A stretch of DNA of 64,000 nucleotides from Panicum virgatum (lineage: Eukaryota > Streptophyta > Magnoliopsida > Poales > Poaceae). The notes under the pieces are model-generated. The model saw nothing but the letters and a program-made list of their open reading frames with translations. It ran no database searches and had not been told where the DNA came from. The DNA lies in assembly GCF_016808335.1 (NCBI RefSeq), contig NC_053137.1:47545781-47609780 (forward strand), written 5' to 3'. How positions within the stretch are numbered: the first letter of the stretch is position 1; each line of letters starts with the position of its first letter. Positions 21,301 through 30,184 of this stretch are shown here, piece after piece. Position numbers and translations under genes: made by a program.

Positions 21301-21594
21301 TACTACAACACCATTCTTGTCAAAGGCACACGTTAGTCCAAGATCACACAATTGAGCAATTGAAATAAGATTAAAACTAAGTGCTTCTACAAACAAAACA
21401 TTAGAAATAGATAAATCTTTAGAAATTGCTATTCTACCCAAACCTAAAACTTTTCCCCTTGAGTTATCACCATAGGTGACGTGTTCATGATCGCCGGGGT
21501 CTTCAAGGGAGGTGAACATGCTATCATTGCCGGTCATGTGTTGAGAGCAACCGCTATCAAGTACCCAATGTTTTCCACCGGCTTTGTAGTTCAC
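18328..21594 (-). CDS. pol: Sirevirus pol: protease, integrase, reverse transcriptase, RNase H
   Basis: An uninterrupted frame of 1088 residues. Domains in order: aspartic protease ([13 protein letters not shown] near residue 10); integrase zinc domain ([14 protein letters not shown], then CKACQAGKQ); integrase core (HMDLFGP, SDNGTEF and [10 protein letters not shown] supply the DDE residues); reverse transcriptase ([35 protein letters not shown]); catalytic YVDD at residues 772-775; RNase H ([32 protein letters not shown]). All key residues seen are intact. The frame is bounded upstream by TAG at 21595-21597 and opens with GTG, not ATG; it is offset from gag. How it is expressed is unclear (see findings). 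Confidence 0.95.
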   Translation of the reverse strand: MNYKAGGKHWVLDSGCSQHMTGNDSMFTSLEDPGDHEHVTYGDNSRGKVLGLGRIAISKDLSISNVLFVEALSFNLISIAQLCDLGLTCAFDKNGVVVTHEKDKSLVFTGFRHGNIYLVDFSSNQTSTMTCLFTKSSLGWLWHRRIAHIGMSNLKKAHKRGMITGLKDVTFDKNKLCKACQAGKQVATHHPIKTMLSTSKPLELLHMDLFGPTTYKSIGGNLYCLVIVDDFSRYTWVMFLGDKGETPELFKTFARRAQREYNSPIVKIRSDNGTEFKNMKIEEWCDEEGIKHEFSATYTPQQNGVVERKNKTLITLARAMLDDYGTSEKFWAEAINTACHASNRVYPHRLLKKTPYELITGKKPNISYFRVFGCKCFIYKKKRLGKFESRCDEGFFLGYASNSKAYRVFNQTSGLVEETCDVEFDESNGSQEEVVGYENVGDEEIDEALKKMSIGDIKPEEVHEDNDQGGGSSSSTPSTSTAPQMDEDQEKDDTQPQEDVPTPTPQVQEQEEQNVPPQAQVTHDPPQQASTQVPLVKHGRISKDHPIGQIIGSPSKGVRTRSKHASFCEYHSFVSCIEPTSIEEALEDSDWVMAMQEELNNFTRNEVWVLEAPPKDKNIIGTKWVFRNKQDEHGVVVRNKARLVAKGFSQVEGLDFGETFAPVARLEAIRILLAYSSHHNIKLYQMDVKSAFLNGVINELVYVEQPPGFEDPRNPNHVYRLHKALYGLKQAPRAWYERLRDFLIMQGFKIGRVDTTLFTKDVNGDLFICQIYVDDIIFGSTNDLLSHEFATMMSREFEMSMIGELTFFLGFQVKQMKEGTFIHQEKYTKDILKKFKMDECKPIKTPMATNGHLDLDVDGKPIDHSLYRSMIGSLLYLTASRPDIMFSVCLCARFQANPKESHLSAVNRILRYLKHTPSIGLWYPKGASLDLLGYSDSDFAGSRVDRKSTSGGCHLLGRSLVSWSSKKQNSVALSTAEAEYIAAGACCAQILYMKQTLLDFGVKLDRIPLLCDNESAVKIAKNPVQHSRTKHIDIRHHFLRDHEAKGDISLQGVRSEEQLADIFTKPLDESTFVRLRNELNVLDAANVM

Positions 21595-21610
21595 CTACAC
21601 ACATGAGAAT

Positions 21611-23716
21611 TCACTTTTGAGTTTTAGGAACCCAAACAAGCTTTGGGCCTTGCACATGTGTGACAAGAGCTTTTGGGACCCAAAGTTGCTTGGGGAGCTT
21701 CTTCTTTGACTCCTTAGTGAGTTTGCCAATGAATTTGGCCTTCACCTTGCCCTTCACTTTACTCAAGAGAAAATGGTTATTTTCAAACATTGAAGAGTAA
21801 TTCTTGGGTAATTTAGGAAGAGGACGTGATGGTAAAGTGCACTCCCTAGTGTGGTGCCCGGTGACTTGGCAATGTTGGCAATATGATCCAACTTCCTTGA
21901 TGAAGCTAATCTTGATCTCCGGAGAAGGAGTAGTGCCTTGATTTGGCTCCGGAAATGAACCAAGACCTCTCTTGCCATAGTCACGTGCATTGTTGAAGAG
22001 AATTTCCTTGTGGATGTATTCTCCTCTTGAGAGCTTCTCCACACTACTCTTGAGGCTTGCCACTTGATCCATCAATTCCTTTTCCCTAGAAGGTGTAAGC
22101 TCGGGCAAAGCATTAGTAGCATTTGCATTAATGAGTAGGTCATCACATGAAGTAGAAGCATTGACCTTCTCAATAGTTTCATGAGCAAAGTTCTCAAGAC
22201 TTGGGTCAATTGCTTCATAGGCAAATTCAAGTTCTTGATACTTGTGAGCCAACTCCCTATGCTCTTGTTTAAGCTTTTTGTGGCTCTCTTCAACTTGCTT
22301 AGCAAGTACAAGTGACTCATTGTGCTTTTTGAGCAAGTCATTGTACTTGCCAAGCAAATCGGAGTGGGCAAGCTCTAACTTGGCACGAGTGCTCTCAAGA
22401 ACCTTGACTTTGCCCTTTTCCCTCTTGATGACGGATGTATACTCATTAATGAGATTAGCAAACTCATTAGGGTCAAGCTCATCATCACTATCATTTTCAC
22501 TCTCACATACCTTAGAGTTACCTTTGGCCATGAGGCACATTGGAGGTGGAGGTAGTGATGGTTCTTCATTTGTGAGAGCGATAGTGACTATGTCTTCTTC
22601 ATCACTTGATTCTTCGCTTGATGAGACATCGGTCACCCACTCTTGCTTTTCCACCAAGAAGCTTCTCTTGGTGTTGCCCCTTTTCTTTGGGAAGAGCTTG
22701 GTCTTTTTGTCATGGCTCTTCTTCTTCTCAAGCTTCTTGTTCTTGTTTTTCTTCTCATCTTCTTCATCATCGCTTGAATCATGGCGATGTTTGCCTTTGT
22801 TATCCTTCTTTCTCTTGTCCGGCTTGGGGCAATCGGGAGAGATGTGTCCTTTTTCCCCACAATTGTAGCATGTTTTGTACTTGACATCTTCCCTATACCG
22901 GAACATCCTTCTTTTGGGGTCAAAGTTGTAACCCTTCTTTTTTATCTTGTCGCTCAAGCGTGTGAACTTTCTCATCATGAGAGCAAGTTCCCCATCTTCT
23001 TCATTATCGGATGAGCTTTCATGATGATCTTCTTCTTCATTGCTTGAGCTAGATTCTTGCTTGATCATCTTGAGCTTGCGGTGCTTGTTGACCTTGGTTT
23101 TGAGAGCAATTGATTTGCTTGTTGTTGGCTCTTCTGTCATACCAAGGATACTCATTTCATGAGCGCGAATTTCGCCCACAAGCTCTCCCACTTCCATTGT
23201 ATCAAGATTCTCCTTTTGAAGCATAGCATTGATAATGTTGTACTTGGGCTTCGGAAGGAGCATGAGAATCTTGCGGTTGATGGAGCCACTGTCAATTTTG
23301 GAAACTTCAAGAGCATTAATGTCCTTGACAATGACATTCAAGCGGGAATACATATCATTGCAATTTTCATGAGCAAGCATTTTAAAAGAATCATATTTAG
23401 CTCTAAACAAGTGATATTTTTGTTCACGGACTTTTGTGGAGCCTTCATGAATTTCAATTAGCTCTTTCCATATATCACTTGCTAAGTCCATGCCATTTAC
23501 TCTAGCAAAGACTTCCTCACTAATGGCTTCGAAAATTGCATTTCTAGCCTTTGCATTCCATTTTAATTGCTCGGCGGTGGGAGTTCCGGTGAATCCGGTC
23601 TTAGTGGCCAACCACACTTCGGGGGCAATCGCATCAAGGTATGCGGCCATGCGAACTTTCCAATAGGCAAAGTTCTTGCCCTCGAAGTGAGGCGGCGAAC
23701 CACCCATCTTGGCCAT
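21611..23716 (-). CDS. gag: Sirevirus gag with two zinc knuckles and a coiled coil
   Basis: 701 residues from the ATG at 23716. The first ~200 residues match the copia gag type (FEGKNFAYWKVRMAAYLDA, later REQKYHLFRAKYDSFKM). A CCHC zinc knuckle CYNCGEKGHISPDC is at residues 283-296, followed by Lys-rich and acidic stretches and a long Glu/Lys/Leu coiled coil (about 410-520). A second knuckle-like CQHCQVTGHHTREC is at residues 613-626. The length and the C-terminal extension with a second knuckle fit Sirevirus gag. The primer-binding site lies 43 bp upstream. The frame ends TGA at 21611-21613, 17 nt before the pol frame opens. Confidence 0.93.
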   Translation of the reverse strand: MAKMGGSPPHFEGKNFAYWKVRMAAYLDAIAPEVWLATKTGFTGTPTAEQLKWNAKARNAIFEAISEEVFARVNGMDLASDIWKELIEIHEGSTKVREQKYHLFRAKYDSFKMLAHENCNDMYSRLNVIVKDINALEVSKIDSGSINRKILMLLPKPKYNIINAMLQKENLDTMEVGELVGEIRAHEMSILGMTEEPTTSKSIALKTKVNKHRKLKMIKQESSSSNEEEDHHESSSDNEEDGELALMMRKFTRLSDKIKKKGYNFDPKRRMFRYREDVKYKTCYNCGEKGHISPDCPKPDKRKKDNKGKHRHDSSDDEEDEKKNKNKKLEKKKSHDKKTKLFPKKRGNTKRSFLVEKQEWVTDVSSSEESSDEEDIVTIALTNEEPSLPPPPMCLMAKGNSKVCESENDSDDELDPNEFANLINEYTSVIKREKGKVKVLESTRAKLELAHSDLLGKYNDLLKKHNESLVLAKQVEESHKKLKQEHRELAHKYQELEFAYEAIDPSLENFAHETIEKVNASTSCDDLLINANATNALPELTPSREKELMDQVASLKSSVEKLSRGEYIHKEILFNNARDYGKRGLGSFPEPNQGTTPSPEIKISFIKEVGSYCQHCQVTGHHTRECTLPSRPLPKLPKNYSSMFENNHFLLSKVKGKVKAKFIGKLTKESKKKLPKQLWVPKALVTHVQGPKLVWVPKTQK

Positions 23717-23758
23717 AGCTCTAGGCGGTGAAGCCTAATGATCCAAATGAGCAACGAG

Positions 23759-23770
23759 GCTCTGATACCA
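23759..23770 (-). other. Primer-binding site of the Sirevirus
   Basis: On the minus strand TGGTATCAGAGC starts two bases after the 5' LTR end. It is complementary to the 3' end of plant initiator-methionine tRNA, the usual copia primer. Confidence 0.95.
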
Positions 23771-23772
23771 AT

Positions 23773-25461
23773 TGTAAGGATCGATGGACCAAGAGGGGGG
23801 ATGAATTGGGCCTTTTTCAAATTCTAAAGCAAGGTAAAACAACCTTAACCTATGCAATACTAGTAGGGCACCAATTCACCAACCGGATAACTAAGCTACC
23901 TACACAAGCTAAAAGAGATAAAAACAAAGTAAAGCCTAGCAAGGTAGAGCTAAGTTATGATCTCTAAGTCAAGCTCATAAGTAAATTGCATGAAAGAAAA
24001 TGCTTGAATAAAGAGAGTGGACAAGAGACGACCGGATTTTTCCCGTGGTGTCGATGTGTTGGCACACACCCCTAGTCCACGTTGTGACACTCACTAAGAG
24101 TCTTGTCACCTCCCATGTCACCGAGACTTGGGCGCTCACTAAGAGTCTCCGTTCACCATCCCGGCGTGGTGGAGCTCAAGCCACGTACAATCTTCTTCTC
24201 CGGGCTCCCACAATCCTTGGCAAGCTCCGCGAGAAACACCCCGATCACCAAGATCGCCTAGGTGATGCCAATCACCAAGAGTAACAAGCTAAGGCCTTCA
24301 CTTGAGCAAGAACCGATCACCAAGAACGGATGCACACTAGCTTTTCTCTACTCAAGTCCTTAATCTTGCTTCTTGATTGATTGAAAGCACAAGTATGTGA
24401 ATGATGAAGCTCAAGGTGGCTCTTGACTATGGTATGAGTGTTTGGATGTTGCCTGGTGTCAAGAGTAGGCGAAATGACCCATTGGAGGGATATATATATA
24501 GGCAGCTCACACAAATAGAGCCGTTGGAGAAAAGCTGCCAGAAAACTGCGTAGCGCCGGTTAATCCGACGTACCCCCCATTGTCATCGTCGGTTTAACCG
24601 GTGAATGTAAACTGCCTCTTCTGAAAACTAGCCGTTACAACTGGGGCAGATTAACCGACGTAGCATCGGTTTAACCAGTGAGTGTAGTTGTCCACTGAAC
24701 CACTGAAAAATCAAGTCTCTGGACAACTGCACCGACGTTAACTCAAACCTATCGTCGGTTTAACCGGTGAGTACAACTTTTGAATTCCTCTGAAAAAACC
24801 ATCTCACTGGTCAATTGCACCGACGTCTTGATTCAAACAGCGTCGGTTAATCCGGTGAATAGAACTTGAATTTCCCTGGAAAAACCAACTCTGGACCAAT
24901 GCACCGACGTTAAATTCAAACACGTCGGTTTAACCGGTGTATTGAATTTGTCCAGACTCTGCTGACTTCGTTTAACCGACGTATGGAAAATTGAGAGCGT
25001 CGGTTAAACCGGTGTATAGACTTTTTCTGATTTTGTCTTTTCTGATTTGAGTCTTGAATGAAATCCAAATATTCTTGAGATATAGTTTGAGAACCACTTA
25101 TTTGAACTTCTAAAAACCTGAGTGACCATAGTGTGCATCCATTTTCAAATGACCATGTCCATGCTCAAGTTACTAAGCTTTAACCCCTCTTAATAGTGCG
25201 ATCACTACAAAACTATAAAACCTATACTAACCTAAGTGTCCTTCTCAACCTTGTGACACTTAGGACTAGAAAGATCCTTAGCCTTGACATAAAATTGAGT
25301 TGAATACCGAGATCGCCTTTTTGAATAATGAAATTTGAGGGGCCTCTTTTGACATATGACCAAATGAGCGATAATGATCTTTTAAGCTGCACAAACTCAT
25401 TAGTCACAATAATGGTTGTCATTAATCACCGAAACATACCTTGAGGGCCTAGATGCTTACA
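23773..25461 (-). repeat. Sirevirus 5' LTR
   Basis: 1689 bp. Against the partner LTR the visible differences are one base near the TGTAAGG end (G run), one base in the palindrome array (AACCAGTG against AACCGGTG, near 24675), and one extra TA in the TATA run at 24491-24500. Confidence 0.95.
24551..25016 (-). promoter_or_regulatory. Palindrome array in the Sirevirus 5' LTR
   Basis: This is the same unit series as at 13190-13662. On the minus strand it lies about 50 bp upstream of the TATATATATA box at 24491-24500, so it is positioned as an enhancer of the element's promoter. Confidence 0.7.
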
Positions 25462-25466
25462 GCTGC
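25462..25466. repeat. Right target-site duplication of the Sirevirus (GCTGC)
   Basis: GCTGC follows the LTR end GATGCTTACA and matches 12409-12413. Confidence 0.95.
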
Positions 25467-25575
25467 GTCCCGACACGAGCAAGTAGCCGGAGCGCCATTA
25501 CTCCGCCCCGTACCGCTCGCCGGCCGCCCCACCGGCCACCACCCACCCCGCGCCGCTCCACCGACCTAGCGCGCC

Positions 25576-25583
25576 TATAAAAG
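25576..25583 (+). promoter_or_regulatory. TATA box of the Tekay 5' LTR
   Basis: TATAAAAG inside GCGCCTATAAAAGACCCC, in GC-rich surroundings. The same box is at 35762-35769 in the 3' LTR. Transcription would start roughly 30 bp downstream. Confidence 0.75.
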
Positions 25584-25609
25584 ACCCCCCAGCGCCGCCC
25601 CTCCACTCC

Positions 25610-25715
25610 ACGATTGCCTTCCCGACCTCCCAGCACCACCACCCACCATCGCCGCCGCCCCGAGCACTGGCCACCGCGGAGCTCCCCTCCCCACAGGGCC
25701 ACAGCCCAAGCCAAG
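25610..25715 (+). other. Candidate leader exon in the Tekay 5' LTR with splice donor
   Basis: The segment runs from about 30 bp after the TATA box to CCAAG|GTGGGC, a good 5' splice site. Its counterpart in the 3' LTR starts with ATG at 35797; here that codon is ACG. It is the most plausible common donor for the acceptors at 26452, 27702, 28084, 29052 and 30184. Confidence 0.45.
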
Positions 25716-26452
25716 GTGGGCATCGGTACCCCCGAGGCACTCTCTTCCTTTTCCCCCTTCCCTTGCCCGCCGCCGTGACTCCAAGTCGCCGCTCCAAAGC
25801 CGCCGCCGCCCGCCGCCGTGGCCAGGCCGACCCGGGCCGCCTCCGCCCGAGCTACGGCCGGGGATCGACCCCGCGGGCCCCCACTCTCCTTTTCCCCTCA
25901 CCCCGGAGCCGCCCCCGAGCCCCTGGCCGCCGGAATCGGCGCCGCCGACGAGCGCCATCCCCTCCCCTATTTCCCGGTCGAGAGGAAGGGGGTGAGGGGT
26001 TGTTTTGCCCTTAAGCCCCTCCCCTTTCCTCTATTCAGTAAAGAACTCCCACCCTTTTTACCAAAAATCCCTTCCTGTTTTCCTATTTTGCAATCAAACC
26101 CTCCACCATATAAACACATTTATAAATAAACCCCTAACTTTTTTTAAAATAACCCAATTAGTATCTAAAATACAAACCAAGCCCGTGCCTTCTTAAATAT
26201 AATTACAAATAGGCTCCTGGACCCTGATTTAACCCCTAAACCTTTATATAACCTATCATTTCATGCGCCAAACGACCTCGGATCTACCTAAAACTTTACC
26301 ACACCTCTCAAGACATAATTTTGTCCATGCCATTAGGAAACCGCCCAAAAATATTACCCTGAACTCCATATCTTAATTATTCCCGATTCAAGCTCAACGA
26401 TAAAACTCTTATTTCTTTTTCTTGATTGTGTGTTTGTTTGTACGTGTCGTAG

Positions 26453-26604
26453 ACCACGGTGTGAACGAAGGAGAGTCTGTTGACGAGCAGTACTACGAGC
26501 CCGTGAATGAGGACCAGTTCCACGACCCCGAGCCCGAAGGACAGTGCTTCGACCAGGACCTCCCCGAAGGCTTCGAAGACGGCAAGTTCAATCCCATCCT
26601 TTGA
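26453..26604 (+). CDS. Candidate LTR exon 2 of a small acidic peptide
   Basis: A poly-T-rich stretch ending GTGTCGTAG precedes the segment, like a 3' splice site. From 26453 the frame reads DHGVNEGESVDEQ and ends FNPIL plus TGA at 26604, with 12 or more acidic residues and no ATG of its own. Joining to the leader exon (25715) keeps the frame (phase 1). The 3' LTR has the same exon with four residue changes and three silent ones. No known family. Coding status is inferred from the splice-site layout. Confidence 0.4.
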
Positions 26605-27702
26605 TGCATGCTTTTGTCCTAGTTTTTATAAACACGACCTGTTGGCCTGTTTTACAAAAATTGCATATGTTTTGCTCGTATGAAAACACGGTTGGATAGC
26701 CACCCCTTGATTTGTTATAACCATTCCTTGACCACCTAGATTAATGTCTGGTTTTGTTTGGACGTTAATCGCTGTTAGAACGCTTAGGATCTTACATACA
26801 ATACAACTTATTTTATAAAGAAAAGGGGTGTGTGTGGGAAGGGATAAAAGTGGATTTTCAAAAGATGAGTCTAGACAGGATGGATGGCATTTCGGTGCGA
26901 TTTGCCGTTTGGTGTGCTCATGCCGGTGTGGCAGGGCAAGGAAGGGAGATATTCATCTTGTCACAACTAAGGACCGAGTTGGTGTGACATCTCACCTAAC
27001 TCCACTATCGTGCAAACCACTCGACCGTTGTATGGGCAACGGCTTAGCATAAATCCCACTAGTTAGTCTGATAGCCACCAGGAGAGCTGAGAGCAACGGG
27101 TGACTAAGGAGAAGGGATAAGCCCCGAGTGACTTATGCCCCGGTTAAACCTAGGTGAAAGGTCGATGAACCCTTGGTGGATCCCGTGGTGGCTAGTCAGG
27201 TCTAGCTAAGGTGGGTAAAGGCTTTGTTGGGATCTGCACTGACACTAAGGTGATCTTGTTGTGGTACCCCACTTGTGGGTAAAGTTGCACACCTCTGCAG
27301 AGTTGAAACCTATTCGAATAGTCCGTGCCCATGGTACTGGGCAAGTTACGGTGTGGTCTCACATCTAGTGTTTCATCGGGGAACGGATGGGTTGGCGTGA
27401 TTTGTTTTGGAAATGAGTCCGGCAGCTGTGCCGTGTGCTACGGCGGATGAGGAGTACGGTAGCAGTCTTAAAACTTGGGTCCTGTGAGGATCGACCCTTG
27501 GTGTTACTCGGTACAAGAAAAACTGGTTTTGGAAATGCTTGTTTTCAAATGAACCCTTGCATAAGATATTGCTTTCCGCAAAACAAACCCTAGCCATATC
27601 CTTGATTTACCCTGTGCATTATATTCTGTTTATACCCCTCCACGGGTGTGGTTGGACTTGCTGAGTACGTTTGTACTTACCCCGTTATTTATTTTTTTAC
27701 AG

Positions 27703-27740
27703 AAGAATATCTAGACTTTGTACCCGACGACGTTGAGTAG
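27703..27740 (+). other. Candidate LTR exon 3 (short acidic tail)
   Basis: ATTTTTTTACAG precedes the segment, a strong acceptor. The frame, phase 1 like exon 2, gives EEYLDFVPDDVE and a stop. In the 3' LTR it reads EEDPDFVPDDVE (37901-37938). It could be an alternative terminal exon to 26453-26604. Confidence 0.35.
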
Positions 27741-27994
27741 GGGTACCGTCCTGCACCCAGCCTTGCCTGTGTATTCGGGTCACCCGCAGGAGATATCGCA
27801 TGGCGCAAGACTCTGATGACCTTCTTTTTATATTTAATATCGTTGCGTGTGTGTGGATTGTAATCCTCGCGATAGTGGCGCTTCTCTGCTCACTACTGCG
27901 TAGGGTTGTACGGTAATGAACCATCTGATGTAATAAATGTGTCATCAGCCTCCTGGGACTGATGTTTGTAACACATTTAAGTTGTCTCTTGTGA

Positions 27995-28084
27995 ACCCTT
28001 TTTCTGGCCCTTTTCACTACGACTTTTCTTTCCTTAATCCTGCTTTCACACAAACACTCACCACTGGTTCTTGCCCTATTCCAG
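27995..28084 (+). other. Tekay leader before extra ORF a, with acceptor-like end
   Basis: Pyrimidine-rich sequence ending TTGCCCTATTCCAG directly before ATG at 28085. No primer-binding site could be found here. Confidence 0.5.
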
Positions 28085-28900
28085 ATGGCTGACAATGGAT
28101 GGATTGGCGGAATCTGCCACGCAGAGCCCGACCTTCCCAAGTTACTGATACTCAGCCTGGAACGCATTGGAGTTATGGACCCACCAGAGTTTATCTACCG
28201 GGAGTACGACTCCAAGGGCACTCTTCGGTGCGATCTGATGATCTTCGTGGGAAAGAGCACCCTTTACCCAGATGTGGACCCTTGGTTCATCTCCACCACT
28301 GGTTTCCGCTTCCCGGACACCTATCGAAAAGCCGTCCGTAAAGCCCTGCGACGCCTACGCGTGATCTACAGGCATCACCTTCAGCGGACACCTATGGGAT
28401 TTTTCCCGCCGACTGAAGGAAGAGGGCGCACATGGATTGCCCGGATGAGAGGACTTAGGAGAGAAGAAGGAGACCTAGAAGACACGGTCTCTCACCTATC
28501 TATCTATCTCACCGGCCTGGATGAGCTCTACTGCGAACAAGCGGCACAACTGAAGCAACAAGTCCACAGAGCAGAGAAGGCAACCCAAGAGCTGGATGAA
28601 CAACGGACAAGAGCTGTACACGCCGAGTATTCCCTAGCCGCTCTCCAAGTCCAAATGCAAGAACGTGAAGCAGAACTGGAAGAACAACGGGCAAGGACCG
28701 CACGCGCCGAGAATTCTCTAGCCGCTCTCCAAGCCCGAACGCAAGAGTACGAGGCTCGCAGAGGAATAGGTGGATGGATAGAGGAAGAAGAACCCGAAGA
28801 AACCCACTGGGATAAAGGTACTCAGATCGAAGATGACGTGATGGATCAATATCTTCCACTGAAGAAGCGCCCTCTTAGGATCGAGGAAGAGTCCCCATGA
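28085..28900 (+). CDS. Tekay extra ORF a (pre-gag), unknown function
   Basis: 271 residues, starting MADNGWIGGICHAEPDLPKL. The N-terminal ~165 residues look globular (REYDSKGTLRCDLMIF, YPDVDPWFISTTGFRF, TPMGFFPPTEG, ARMRGL). The remainder is a Glu/Arg/Ala/Gln coiled coil holding a duplicated 28-residue (84 bp) unit that begins ELDEQRTRAVHAEYS and then ELEEQRARTARAENS. It ends in an acidic tail. It is clearly paralogous to ORF b. The frame is intact although gag-pol of the same element is not. The ATG follows CAG of an acceptor-like sequence. An AATAAATAT signal lies ~75 bp after the stop. No characterised family is recognised. Confidence 0.7.
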   Translation: MADNGWIGGICHAEPDLPKLLILSLERIGVMDPPEFIYREYDSKGTLRCDLMIFVGKSTLYPDVDPWFISTTGFRFPDTYRKAVRKALRRLRVIYRHHLQRTPMGFFPPTEGRGRTWIARMRGLRREEGDLEDTVSHLSIYLTGLDELYCEQAAQLKQQVHRAEKATQELDEQRTRAVHAEYSLAALQVQMQEREAELEEQRARTARAENSLAALQARTQEYEARRGIGGWIEEEEPEETHWDKGTQIEDDVMDQYLPLKKRPLRIEEESP

Positions 28901-29052
28901 TAGGAGTAGCACCCCAAGCTAGAACCTTTGCCCTAGTAATCATGTAACCATGAAGTTTGTACCCCCACCATGTTGCAATAATAAATATCATCTACTCCCT
29001 TTGTCTACCCCAAATAATTGTGCAAGTTTATTCACCCTATCTTCATTTTCAG
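28901..29052 (+). other. Spacer with polyadenylation-type signal and second splice acceptor
   Basis: It contains GCAATAATAAATATC (about 28974-28988), then a pyrimidine-rich run ending CTATCTTCATTTTCAG directly before the ATG of ORF b. Confidence 0.5.
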
Positions 29053-29913
29053 ATGGCTGAGGAAGGATGGACCCAGGGCGACTGCCAAGCTGCACCTGGC
29101 TTCCCCAGCCTCTTGATCAACGCCCTAGAAAGCCTTGGCGTTACGGAACACCCAAGGTACTACAGCAGAGAGTACGAGCACCATGGTACCCTCCGCTGCA
29201 GGGTGATCCTGGTCATCGCCAGGAGTGATCGCTACCCCGACATCCAGCCATGGCGAGTGACTGCTACGAGATTTAGGCACCAAGACACCTATCCCTTGGC
29301 CATCAGAAAGGCGCTCTGTTACCTGTGCCGGATTTTCGAAGAACACCTAACCCCCACGCCAATGAGGTTCTTTCCACCGGCCATCAGAACCCCAGTTTGG
29401 GAAGCACGCATGAGAAGTCTGGAACGTCGCCGCCATGAAGAAGGACCTCTGTACCAAGTGGCTACTTACCTAGTCGCCTTGGACCAGCTCTTTGACGAGC
29501 AAGCCAACATTCTGAAGGAGCAGACCCATCGAGCCGAGCAAGCAGAGCTCGCGATGAGACTGCAACAAGTACGAGCAGCCCAAGCCGAGGCAAGAGCTGC
29601 AGCCGCGGTCAGCAGTGAAGCAGTCGCTCAGGAGAGCCTCAGGCAAGCCCGAGACCGGCTTATGCAAGAATGGACCAGAAGTGGAACCCCGGTCCCGGCA
29701 ATTGGGGAAGACCAAATTCTACTCGGGACACCCGTCATAGGATGGGGACCACTCGTGATAACCCCACAAGTCGCACCCGAGAATCCAGGAAGGTCTACTG
29801 CCGCCGATGGAGGAGAAACTGCTATGCAACCCTTGGCAAATGGAAACCTAGAGGACGGCGAACAAGGACTACTCGCACACTCCGCCCCAGAAGAAGGCTC
29901 GCCCCGCGAGTAG
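29053..29913 (+). CDS. Tekay extra ORF b (pre-gag), paralogue of ORF a
   Basis: 286 residues from the ATG at 29053. An upstream in-frame start at 28957 exists but would read through the acceptor-like sequence. It shares with ORF a the order SREYEHHGTLRC, YPDIQPWRVTATRF, DTYPLAIRKAL, TPMRFFPP, VWEARMRSL, then LDQLFDEQANIL and a coiled coil rich in Ala, Glu, Gln and Arg (EQTHRAEQAELAMRLQ). The C-terminal ~80 residues are Pro/Gly-rich. The frame is intact. An ORF of this kind between LTR and gag is not part of the standard gypsy layout. The function is unknown; a structural or RNA-binding partner of gag is only a guess from the coiled coil. Confidence 0.7.
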   Translation: MAEEGWTQGDCQAAPGFPSLLINALESLGVTEHPRYYSREYEHHGTLRCRVILVIARSDRYPDIQPWRVTATRFRHQDTYPLAIRKALCYLCRIFEEHLTPTPMRFFPPAIRTPVWEARMRSLERRRHEEGPLYQVATYLVALDQLFDEQANILKEQTHRAEQAELAMRLQQVRAAQAEARAAAAVSSEAVAQESLRQARDRLMQEWTRSGTPVPAIGEDQILLGTPVIGWGPLVITPQVAPENPGRSTAADGGETAMQPLANGNLEDGEQGLLAHSAPEEGSPRE

Positions 29914-30184
29914 AATGCCCGATGCCATCCTAGTGTTGTACCCTTCCAGCCCTTACGGTCTAAGTTGTATTCTGTACCCGGACGTGTAGTACACATCTTA
30001 GTCGTGTCCCTGTGTTGTACCCTATCTGCTAGTAATAAAGTTGTTTGTGCTTTTTGCTATGTGTGTGTGCTTGTTGTTTGTGTGCTTATCGGCAGAAGGT
30101 AGATTCTGCCTTTTCAAAAATATGATTTAAACAACTTAAACATCACTTAATCCCAATCTCACAAAAACTCTACCCAATTTACAG
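29914..30184 (+). other. Spacer with polyadenylation-type signal and third splice acceptor before gag
   Basis: AGTAATAAAGTTGTTTGTGC (about 30031-30050) is followed by a long GT-rich stretch (TGTGTGTGTGCTTG), a typical plant-style poly(A) region. The spacer ends CTACCCAATTTACAG directly before the gag ATG at 30185. Confidence 0.55.

Larger units (their letters stand above)
12414..25461 (-). mobile_element. Intact young Ty1/copia Sirevirus with a third ORF
   Basis: The LTRs at 12414-14100 and 23773-25461 differ at only two bases and one TA unit by eye. On the minus strand the order is 5' LTR (right), initiator-methionine-type primer site, gag (701 residues), uninterrupted pol (1088 residues), a CGGTT/AACCG palindrome array, a third ORF (up to 978 residues), a run of G-rich polypurine motifs, and the 3' LTR (left). 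A 13 kb size, large gag with zinc knuckles, an ORF after pol and repeated polypurine tracts are characters of the Sirevirus (Maximus/SIRE) lineage. Nothing visible prevents activity. Confidence 0.95.
25467..27994 (+). repeat. Tekay 5' LTR, second part (promoter, R, U5), end missing
   Basis: Collinear with about 35648-38193 of the 3' LTR. It includes a TATA box, a GC-rich exon-like block, AT-rich intron-like sequence and an ATGTAATAAATGTG polyadenylation-type signal near 27927. Identity with the 3' LTR stops at CTCTTGTGA (27994). The final GGGGACGCTTCA and the expected primer-binding site are absent, so the LTR end and tRNA site appear deleted. Confidence 0.85.

Noticed and set aside
22278..22884. 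196-residue plus-strand Ser/Leu-rich frame antisense to Sirevirus gag
   Set aside because: It is the complement of Lys/Glu-rich gag codons. A chance open frame.
26422..26604. Treating the 60-codon LTR frame as a stand-alone ORF
   Set aside because: It has no ATG. Its first residues come from the pyrimidine-rich intron-like sequence, so only the part after the GTAG junction is a plausible exon.
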